NCBI RefSeq assembly: GCF_001746205.1
Contig: NZ_MDCO01000012.1
Location: 558,001 to 622,000, forward strand
Direction: 5' to 3'
Source of the DNA: Brachyspira hampsonii
GTDB lineage: Bacteria > Spirochaetota > Brachyspiria > Brachyspirales > Brachyspiraceae
Length of the DNA: 64,000 bases
The notes under the pieces are model-generated. The model had not been told where the DNA came from. It saw only the letters and a program-made list of their open reading frames with translations, and searched no databases. The position numbers and the translations under genes are program-made. This document shows, one piece after another, positions 57,506 to 64,000 of this stretch; position 1 is the stretch's first letter, and each line of letters begins with the position of its first letter.

Positions 57506-58278
57506 CTTGGGCGGGTGCTTTAATTTCTAATTAGTCTTTAAATATAAATAAGTTAAAAATTGCAGATTATAACTATAAAAATAAAAGGGCGGGGTATGTA
57601 AATTAAGTTTTAAACTTTAATCACATTTGCCCACCCTTTAGGCTTTTAAATATTATCAGTAATTTCTAAATTATTTTTCCTTTTAATTTTACATGTTATT
57701 TTAGCTTCCCACCCAAGATTTTTTTAATTTGTTGTATTATTACCGCACGCAAAATAGAATTAGGAATATAAATTTATTTGTAATTCAAATTTCATTATAT
57801 TATAAATTTTATTAACCATGCGTTAAATATTTTTTTAATTTACATAACACTTGGGCGGGTGCTTTAATTTCTAATTAGTCTTTAAACATAAATAAGTTAA
57901 AAATCGCAGATTATAACTATAAAAATAAAAGGGCGGGTATGTAATAAAAGCTTTAAAATTTATTTTCACTCCCACCCTATAGGTTTATTGCTTAATTATG
58001 AAATCAAAATTTTATTTGCCTTTTTACTTTATTATAAATTATTAATGCCCACCCTAGTTTTAATTAGGTTTAAAACATTCAAAGCACACGCAGAAATTAT
58101 TTTTTAGCATAGTCAAATTTTTATTGTTAATTAACTCTATATATTTTGTTTCTTTTACCGTGTGCTGAATTGGCAGCAAATTTAAATACATTTGGGTGGG
58201 TGCTAATAAATGTTATTTAATCACAAAACAATATGAAGCTAAAATTTAAAATAAAGCAATAAACTCTAAAGGGCGGGG
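57506..58278. repeat. Composite GC-box repeat, locus G: tandem array, period about 343 bp
   Basis: CTTGGGCGGGTGCT boxes at 57506 and 57850 and a variant at 58191 are spaced 344 and 341 bp. Each is followed by AAAGGGCGGG 77-78 bp on, then a palindrome, CCCACCC(T), an inverted arm box (57703, 58047) and an 83 bp core (57742-57824 and 58084-58166). Segments 57506-57593 and 57850-57937 are 88 bp each and differ at two positions only. The array fills the convergent gap between the TPR gene and the symporter. Confidence 0.9.
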
Positions 58279-58300
58279 TATGTAATTAAAATAAAAAAAT

Positions 58301-58327
58301 AGGTATTCCTTTTATTTTGGAATACCT
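58301..58327 (-). terminator. Terminator after the symporter gene
   Basis: AGGTATTCC and GGAATACCT around a 9-base loop, 32 bp past the stop. The minus-strand side continues with ATTTTTTTATTTT. Confidence 0.85.
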
Positions 58328-58359
58328 AATAATTTTTATAATACTATATCTTTAATTAA

Positions 58360-59763
58360 TTACATAGCTTCTGCTTCATTAGAACCGGTATTATCATTGG
58401 AATTGAATTTATCCATATCCACTTCTTTACAAATTTTTCCTGTAACAGCAGCGGTAACCATACCATCATTAACATTGAGCATAGTTCTGCCCATATCAAT
58501 AAGAGGCTCTATTCCCAAAAGTATAGCCACAAGTCCTACAGGAAAACCTAAAGCAGAAAGTGTAATCAAAGCAGCATTTGTAGCACCCCCTCCAACTCCA
58601 GCAATACCGAAACTTCCTATAGCAATTATAACAACAGCTTTTATTAAGAATGCAGGTTCAAGAGGATTAATACCCAAAGTAGGTGCTATCATAGCAGCAA
58701 CCATAGCCGGATAAATACCAGCACATCCATTTTGTCCTATAGTTACAGCAAGCGAAGCAGAAAGGTTTGAAACGCCTTCGGATATTCCCATTTTATCTTT
58801 TAAAGCAGAAACAGTTAAAGGTAAAGTACCAGCACTTGTTCTTGATGAAAAAGCAAATGTTAAAACTGTAAAAGCCTTAGAGTAGTATTTAATAGGATTG
58901 TATCCGAATATAATAAGTATTATACTATGAACTATAAGCATGATAATTATAGCTAAATAAGATGCTAGAAGGAATTGTCCTAATTGAGCAAATGCATTCA
59001 AATCACTAGCAGCCATAAATTTAGCCATAAGAGCAAGTACGCCATAAGGAGTTAATTTCATTACAAATGCAACTATCTTCATCACAACATCATGCAAAGC
59101 CTGCATAATTTTCAAGAAAAAATCAAAAACATCTGGTTTTTTATTTCTAAGTCCCAAAGCAGAAGAACCTACTAAAGCGGCAAAAAACACAACAGAAAGT
59201 GTAGGAGAGCCTCCCATACCAGCTAATGCTGCAAATGGATTTGTAGGTATAATATCTAATAATTGCTGCGGAACAGGTCTTGAAGAAAACTGCTCTAATT
59301 TACCTTCATAGTTAGAAGCACCCTGAGAAATATCTCCTACTATAGATTGAAGTTTTGAAGCATCTAAACCAAATCCCTTAGCTGTTAAAAATCCTACTAA
59401 AGCTGATATAGCTGTTGTTACCATTAGTACGGCTATAATTATAATAGTCATTTTACCTAAATTATTGCTGTTTCCTTTTATGTTAAGGATCGCCATAGTA
59501 ATAGAAACAAAAATTAAAGGCATAACCAACATTTGAAGAAGTCTTACATAACCATTACCTACTACATTATACCAGACAATACTTTGATTTACTATTTCCA
59601 TATTTGAAGAATAAACTTTTCTAAGTATGAATCCCAAAGCTAACCCTAAAACTAAAGCAGATAATACTCTGATAGTAAAATTCAGATGTTTTTTCTGCAT
59701 AAAATATAATAGTGCTATTAAAGCCAATAGTACTACAATGTTAATTACAACATAAAGTCCCAT
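58360..59763 (-). CDS. Cation:dicarboxylate/cystine symporter (TcyP-like, DAACS family)
   Basis: 467 residues with about eight transmembrane helices and two re-entrant loops. Diagnostic segments are VRLLQMLVMPLIFVSITMAI, SSRTSAGTLPLTVSALK (re-entrant loop 1 region), and TIGQNGCAGIYPAMVAAMI. The SSRTSAGTLPLT form and the long loop near residue 150 resemble TcyP-type L-cystine transporters more than GltP glutamate carriers. Imports amino acid or dicarboxylate with Na+ or H+. Inner membrane; AGGAAG ahead of the ATG. Confidence 0.85.
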   Translation of the reverse strand: MGLYVVINIVVLLALIALLYFMQKKHLNFTIRVLSALVLGLALGFILRKVYSSNMEIVNQSIVWYNVVGNGYVRLLQMLVMPLIFVSITMAILNIKGNSNNLGKMTIIIIAVLMVTTAISALVGFLTAKGFGLDASKLQSIVGDISQGASNYEGKLEQFSSRPVPQQLLDIIPTNPFAALAGMGGSPTLSVVFFAALVGSSALGLRNKKPDVFDFFLKIMQALHDVVMKIVAFVMKLTPYGVLALMAKFMAASDLNAFAQLGQFLLASYLAIIIMLIVHSIILIIFGYNPIKYYSKAFTVLTFAFSSRTSAGTLPLTVSALKDKMGISEGVSNLSASLAVTIGQNGCAGIYPAMVAAMIAPTLGINPLEPAFLIKAVVIIAIGSFGIAGVGGGATNAALITLSALGFPVGLVAILLGIEPLIDMGRTMLNVNDGMVTAAVTGKICKEVDMDKFNSNDNTGSNEAEAM

Positions 59764-59933
59764 ATATAATTACTTCCTTTTAATATTTTGATGCATTCTA
59801 ATATAATATAGTTTTAAAAAAATTGATAGTGTTATAATTCAAGTATATTTAATTAATAGTAAATAAAATTTATAAGTATAAAGTTATACCAAATGCGATT
59901 AACTTTTGAAACTTATTTACATACCCCACCCTT

Positions 59934-60121
59934 TAAAATTTTTTTATCTAATTTACAGATTTTAATATTAATTAAATTTATTATTCTATCATAAATTTAG
60001 ATCCCACCCAAATGTTATTTCAATAAAAAATATATTTAACGCACGTTTAGTTTATTATTTTTTTATAGTTGAAATTATATTTTTAATTAATATACATTTG
60101 TAATTTTATTCTGCGTGCGGT
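59934..60121. repeat. Composite GC-box repeat, locus H (palindrome half, arm, core)
   Basis: CCCCACCCTTT (59934-59944), a weak arm box TCCCACCCAAA (about 60002-60012) and an 84 bp core from AACGCACGTT (60038) to CTGCGTGCGGT (60121). It lies between the symporter start and the end of the fused oxidoreductase. The remainder of the 59764-60269 gap holds the symporter promoter region and a terminator. Confidence 0.8.
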
Positions 60122-60196
60122 GTTAATTATGACAAGTTTTAATTTTTATTTTAAATTAAAAATGTAATGGTTTGGTCTATAATAAAAAGTAAAAAA

Positions 60197-60231
60197 TAAC
60201 GGCTGCTAACCTCAAAGATTAACAACCGTTA
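60197..60231 (-). terminator. Terminator after the fused oxidoreductase
   Basis: TAACGG and CCGTTA pair, with inner TAA/TTA; the minus-strand side continues TTTTTTACTTTTTATT. Confidence 0.75.
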
Positions 60232-60269
60232 CTATATATAATCTTATTCTATTTCTAGCTTTTAACTAA

Positions 60270-62534
60270 TTATAGAAGAGGACTTTCATGCATAGCTTTT
60301 AAGCGATACCATCTTCTATCAACCTCTTTTTGGAATGCTTCAAGAAGCTCTGGGTGTTTAAGAAGGTGTTTAGTTTTACCCATCATTTTAAGCCATTCGC
60401 TAACAGGCTGTTTTTTATCATCAGCTACCATATTAGTGATAGTAGTGATACCATGTTCAGATTCATATAGAGGGAAGAAACAGCAGTCAACAGCAGCTTT
60501 AATAACATCTTTACCCATATCATCAGGAGATTTCCAGTTTAATGGACAAGCAATAAGAAGTTTAACAAAAGCAGTACCATGATGATTAGCATACCATTGA
60601 GCTTTAGCAGCTTTTTTAACTAAATCTAAAGGATAAGCCTCACAACCAGTAGCAACATAAGGTATATGACAACCAGCAAATATTTGAGCTACATCTTTGT
60701 GATTGAATTGTTTACCCACTTCAGCTTTACCAACATTAGAAGTAGAAGTTCTGTGTCCTATAGGAGTAGAGAATGATAATTGGTTACCAGTGTTCATATA
60801 TCCTTCATTATCGTATTCTAATATAATCATTTTGTGATTTCTAATAGCTGCACCAATAGAAGGTCCCATACCTATGTCATGACCGCCGTCACCAGTAATC
60901 ATTATGAAAGTAGGATCTTCCGGTCCATCGATTTCACCTCTTCTTTTTCTTTCATGATACATCTCTACGATACCAGAAAGAGTAGCTGCACCGTTTTGGA
61001 ACAAGTTGTGAACATAAGTAGTTCTGTAAGAGCTGTAAGGATAGCCTGTAGTAACAACCATAGAACATCCTGTATGTACTAAAAGAACAACTTCACCTTC
61101 AATACCTTTTAAGAAAGTATTAATACCAGAGAATATACCGCAGCCGTTACAAGCACCATGACCTTGAGCATAACGATAAGCCTTGCCTGTTAATTCTCTA
61201 AGAGGCGGAACTTTAACATCAAGTTTATGAGTTTGTTCATTCATAGTAACAACGATACCAGATTTTTGGCTTTCCAAAGTAAGAGGTTCATGTATAGGTT
61301 TCATTTCTACACCTTCATGACCCATATATTGTTCTAAGTAAGAGTGTTTTACAACAGAACCCGGATTAGCTAATTCTTTTAGACCTAATTCAAATAACTC
61401 TTTAGCTTTTTCTAAAGTAAACTCAGTACCGCCAAGACCAAATACTCTGTCTATAATAGAAGTTTTGTTATTAGGATCATTTTTAAGAGCAGCTCTGATT
61501 TCAGTAGACATGTTGCCGCCCATACCAGAATATGAATCTTGTCTGTCACCTACTACTACAACTTTAACATTAGTAAGTAATTTTTGTAATTCTTTTTCAG
61601 GGAAAGGACGAATTTGAGTAATAGCAAAAGCACCTATTTTAAGACTAGGATTAGCTTTTTTCATTTCGTCAACAGCTAAAGTAAGAGTTTCATAAGCAGA
61701 TCCGCAGATCATTACAGCTACATCGGCATCTTCCATTTGATAAGTTTCTATAGGCTCATATTTTCTTCCAGAGAAAGAAGCGAACTCTTCAAATACATCT
61801 AATATAATAGCACGAGAATCTTCTAAAGCTTGAGAAAGCTGTAATTTACTTCCTGTTAATTCATCTTCGTTCATGTAAGGTCCAATTGTAACAGGATTTT
61901 TTCCTGGTTCAATAGAAGTAACTTCAGGAGTATAAGTACCTAAGAAGTCTTGAACATCTTTATCATTTTTGAAAAGGTGAATTTTTTTCTTTTGGTGAGA
62001 AGTGAAGAAACCGTCAGAAGAAACTATAATAGGTAATTTAGCTCTTTCAGCGATTTTTAAAGCAAAGATATTGAAGTCATAAACCATTTGAGTAGTATGA
62101 GCCATAATGATAATCCAACCAGTGTTAAGAGCCATCATTATGTCAGATTGGTCACATTTAATATCTAGAGGACCAGAAACAGTTCTGTTTACAACATTTA
62201 ATACCATAGGGAATCTAGTACCTGATTGTACAGGTAATTGTTCCATAGCATAAAGAAGACCGTTAGCAGAAGTAGCATTGAATACCCTACCTCCTGCAGT
62301 AGTAGCACCATAACATATACCAGCTGCACCATGTTCACCATCACCAGGGATCATGCAAACAGTATGTCTTCCATTAGCTTTCATTTCATCCAAATACTCA
62401 GCAATCTGAGTAGAAGGAGTAATTGGGTAATAACCCATAACGTGATAATTAATTTGAGCGGCTGCAATGGCTGCTAATTCATTACCACTTTCAAGTATGT
62501 TTTCTTGTTCAGCAAGATTATATTTGTTAGCCAT
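60270..62534 (-). CDS. 2-oxoacid:ferredoxin oxidoreductase, fused alpha-beta subunit
   Basis: 754 residues. The first 430 are an alpha subunit (NELAAIAAAQINYHVMGYYP, ITPSTQIAEYLDEMK, KCDQSDIMMALNTGW), and the rest a beta subunit (GHGACNGCGIFSGINTFL, TGDGGHDIGMGPSIGAAI as TPP-binding site, EYDNEGYMNTGNQLS). Fused enzymes of this kind act on pyruvate or other 2-oxoacids to give acyl-CoA and reduced ferredoxin; the substrate is not evident. Follows the fused gamma-delta gene by 14 bp with AAGGAG ahead of the ATG. Confidence 0.88.
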   Translation of the reverse strand: MANKYNLAEQENILESGNELAAIAAAQINYHVMGYYPITPSTQIAEYLDEMKANGRHTVCMIPGDGEHGAAGICYGATTAGGRVFNATSANGLLYAMEQLPVQSGTRFPMVLNVVNRTVSGPLDIKCDQSDIMMALNTGWIIIMAHTTQMVYDFNIFALKIAERAKLPIIVSSDGFFTSHQKKKIHLFKNDKDVQDFLGTYTPEVTSIEPGKNPVTIGPYMNEDELTGSKLQLSQALEDSRAIILDVFEEFASFSGRKYEPIETYQMEDADVAVMICGSAYETLTLAVDEMKKANPSLKIGAFAITQIRPFPEKELQKLLTNVKVVVVGDRQDSYSGMGGNMSTEIRAALKNDPNNKTSIIDRVFGLGGTEFTLEKAKELFELGLKELANPGSVVKHSYLEQYMGHEGVEMKPIHEPLTLESQKSGIVVTMNEQTHKLDVKVPPLRELTGKAYRYAQGHGACNGCGIFSGINTFLKGIEGEVVLLVHTGCSMVVTTGYPYSSYRTTYVHNLFQNGAATLSGIVEMYHERKRRGEIDGPEDPTFIMITGDGGHDIGMGPSIGAAIRNHKMIILEYDNEGYMNTGNQLSFSTPIGHRTSTSNVGKAEVGKQFNHKDVAQIFAGCHIPYVATGCEAYPLDLVKKAAKAQWYANHHGTAFVKLLIACPLNWKSPDDMGKDVIKAAVDCCFFPLYESEHGITTITNMVADDKKQPVSEWLKMMGKTKHLLKHPELLEAFQKEVDRRWYRLKAMHESPLL

Positions 62535-62548
62535 TTATTCGCTCCTTA

Positions 62549-63583
62549 TTATTTATGATAACGACTGTATGTAAGTTCTGGAACATTACATTCTGCTTCT
62601 ACTTCTATTCTTAAAGCTTGATCTTCTTTAGCAGGTGCTTTAGGAGCATAAGGTCCTTTAGGGCAAGCTCTAACGCATTTCAAACAGCCTTTACAATATT
62701 GATAATCAATACCCATCATGTTCATAGCTATTTTATTAGGATCTTTTCTGTCTGGACCTTTTTCCCAAACAACGCAAAGATCCGGACAAACTAATTCACA
62801 TTGAGCACAATCAATACAGTTTTTAGGATTGAATACAGGAATATGACCGGTACGAGTTACTTGTAAATCTTTTAAAGTAGAGTTACCAGCAGCATTTATA
62901 TAACCGCCTGTTAATTGGTTATTTTTACCATATACAGGTTCTGGTTTTTTATAAGGTATATAAGGATATTTTCCGTCTGCAGGGAAATCTTTAACTACAG
63001 ATTCACTTCCGCCTTTTCTGAAAGCTTCAATATTAGGTTCTACTAATTCAGCTTTTTTACCGCCGAACTGTTTTCTAATTTGCTCTTCAAATTTAGCAGA
63101 ATCTATGAAATCAAGCTGATTAACCATAGCACCCATTATGATGGTATTAGCTGCTTGTGAAGGAAGTTTTAAATCATTAGCGATTTTTATAGCATCAACA
63201 CAAACTACTTTACCGCCATGAAGTTTAGCAAAGTCTCTTGCTTCATCTGGAGTTTTATTAGTATTGAAAATAACGATAGCATCTTCTTTAACACCTGCTA
63301 ATGTTAGAGGATTTTTAAGAAGATTCATGTGGAACACTGCCACAACATGCGGTTCTTCTACTGTAGAGTTTACTCTAACTTCATTCTCAGAAAATCTTAC
63401 GAAAGATTTTACTGGAGAACCTTTTTTTTCTGAACCATAACTAGAGAATGCAGCACCATAGAATCCTTGAGATAAAACGCCTACTTCTGCAAGCATTTTA
63501 CCAGCACTATTAGCACCCATTCCGCCTATACTTTCGAGACGAATCTCGAAAAAGCCTAAATCATTGACTTTTGGGAGTTTCAC
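62549..63583 (-). CDS. 2-oxoacid:ferredoxin oxidoreductase, fused gamma-delta subunit
   Basis: 344 residues. The N-terminal 190 are a gamma domain (IRLESIGGMGANSAGKMLAE; FSSYGSEKKGSPVKSFV; TIIMGAMVNQLDF), followed by a 2x[4Fe-4S] delta domain with CIDCAQCELVCPDLC and CKGCLKCVRACPKG. Starts with GTG (63581-63583), AGGAG nine bases before. Cytoplasmic complex with the alpha-beta protein. It is the first gene of the operon. Confidence 0.88.
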   Translation of the reverse strand: MKLPKVNDLGFFEIRLESIGGMGANSAGKMLAEVGVLSQGFYGAAFSSYGSEKKGSPVKSFVRFSENEVRVNSTVEEPHVVAVFHMNLLKNPLTLAGVKEDAIVIFNTNKTPDEARDFAKLHGGKVVCVDAIKIANDLKLPSQAANTIIMGAMVNQLDFIDSAKFEEQIRKQFGGKKAELVEPNIEAFRKGGSESVVKDFPADGKYPYIPYKKPEPVYGKNNQLTGGYINAAGNSTLKDLQVTRTGHIPVFNPKNCIDCAQCELVCPDLCVVWEKGPDRKDPNKIAMNMMGIDYQYCKGCLKCVRACPKGPYAPKAPAKEDQALRIEVEAECNVPELTYSRYHK

Positions 63584-63680
63584 GATTTTCTTCTCCTTTA
63601 TTTAATTAAAATGAGATTTTGGGAATAAACATTAAAAGCATACTAAGTTTATAAAATTAATATACTGTCAATGTTTATAT

Positions 63681-63708
63681 ATTGTACTATAAATAAGATA
63701 AAAGTCAA
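63681..63708 (-). promoter_or_regulatory. Promoter of the fused oxidoreductase operon
   Basis: On the minus strand TTGACT (63703-63708), a 16 bp spacer, then TACAAT (63681-63686), about 98 bp ahead of the GTG start. A good sigma-70-type match. Confidence 0.6.
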
Positions 63709-63810
63709 ACTAATTATCATTATTTTAATATATCATTGTGTATATTTTTATTTAAAAAGTATCTTCTATATTTGTAAAACATAATAAACAAATATATGAT
63801 TAATAAAAAT

Positions 63811-63839
63811 TTGACATACTATATTTTAATTACTATACT
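63811..63839 (+). promoter_or_regulatory. Strong sigma-70-type promoter with overlapping palindrome
   Basis: TTGACA (63811-63816), an exact 17 bp spacer, TATACT (63834-63839). A near-perfect palindrome ATACTATATGTAGTAT (63835-63850) covers the -10 box and likely start site. It drives the gene starting at 63956, giving a leader of about 110 bases. Confidence 0.75.
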
Positions 63840-63955
63840 ATATGTAGTATAATAATTAATTTCACTATTAGTAATAAAAATTGAGCCTGTTTAAGAATAC
63901 TATTAAATTTTTACATTAAAAATTAATTTTATAAATAATTTTTTGGGGTATATTT

Positions 63956-64000
63956 ATGAAAAAGAAGTTCAATAGTTTAAATGTTCAAATACCAATAGTA
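63956..64000 (+). CDS. Start of a gene (first 15 codons only)
   Basis: ATG at 63956-63958 after GGGG, reading MKKKFNSLNVQIPIV to the window edge. The basic N-terminus followed by a hydrophobic turn could be a membrane or exported protein, for example a chemoreceptor, but 15 residues do not allow an assignment. Confidence 0.5.
   Translation, partial: MKKKFNSLNVQIPIV

Noticed and set aside
57506-58278. CRISPR array interpretation of the GC-box repeats
   Set aside because: The intervals between boxes are themselves repeated sequences, not unique spacers, and boxes occur in inverted pairs with unequal intervals.
60834-61082. Plus-strand frame opposite the fused alpha-beta oxidoreductase
   Set aside because: It lies opposite the conserved TPP-binding region and shows no protein-like signature of its own.

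Overview
The window is very AT-rich chromosomal DNA whose gene families fit an anaerobic, flagellated, outer-membrane-bearing spirochaete, most likely Brachyspira. The evidence is an arabinose-5-phosphate isomerase (KDO pathway), periplasmic flagellum genes (fliK, flgD, an FlhB-like fragment), a CarD regulator, ferredoxin-dependent 2-oxoacid oxidoreductases, rubrerythrin, a glycerol catabolic cluster, and no respiratory or aerobic genes. The genus is an inference from these families and from the composition; it was not tested by any search.

Layout. 1-5.2 kb: a partial gene, then a minus-strand run (kdsD, a 42-codon mini-gene, yraN, a degenerate HD-GYP protein, an FlhB C-domain protein, a FliK/YlqG-like protein). 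5.2-8.4 kb: an unassigned two-gene membrane system. 8.5-11.1 kb: fliK-flgD behind a sigma-28-like promoter. 11.2-17.2 kb: small housekeeping or unknown genes (macro-like, YkvA, EcsC, DUF438/hemerythrin, AGE epimerase, membrane protein, lipoprotein) and a stand-alone phage-type terminase small subunit. 17.3-22.4 kb: an LtaS-like sulfatase-fold membrane enzyme and ligA. 22.4-32.2 kb: a decaying accessory region with a toxin-antitoxin relic, two broken membrane-anchored TPR genes, frameshifted DUF2262-like and DUF4236 genes, and an intact DUF4132 giant. 32.7-34.1 kb: a stand-alone terminase large subunit. 34.5-39.3 kb: transaldolase-like aldolase, aldo/keto reductase, SGNH hydrolase, patatin, MFS transporter. 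39.6-45.8 kb: rubrerythrin, then glpF-glpK and a GlpA/GlpB/DUF1667 trio that should take glycerol to dihydroxyacetone phosphate. 45.9-51.6 kb: DUF4241, MATE exporter, CarD, PIN-TRAM, cyclase, outer-membrane barrel. 52.2-54.9 kb: a four-subunit 2-oxoacid:ferredoxin oxidoreductase. 55-57.4 kb: an 800-residue TPR protein. 58.4-63.6 kb: a cystine/dicarboxylate-type symporter and a second, fused two-subunit 2-oxoacid oxidoreductase. A new gene begins at 63,956.

The strongest unexplained signal is an intergenic repeat family at nine loci. GC-rich boxes sit at fixed distances in an otherwise AT-rich background and build three modules: an 83-86 bp core bounded by ACGCACG-type ends, an 88 bp arm running from a CTTGGGYGGG box to an AAAGGGYGGG box, and a short central palindrome. 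The modules alternate in inverted order, and at 57.5-58.3 kb they repeat in tandem with a period of about 343 bp. Other points of interest are the two orphan terminase genes (possible packaging machinery for a gene transfer agent encoded elsewhere), a perfect one-base-loop G-quadruplex motif, a 65 bp palindromic block between 15 bp direct repeats beside terS, and a 22 bp perfect palindrome over the MATE promoter.
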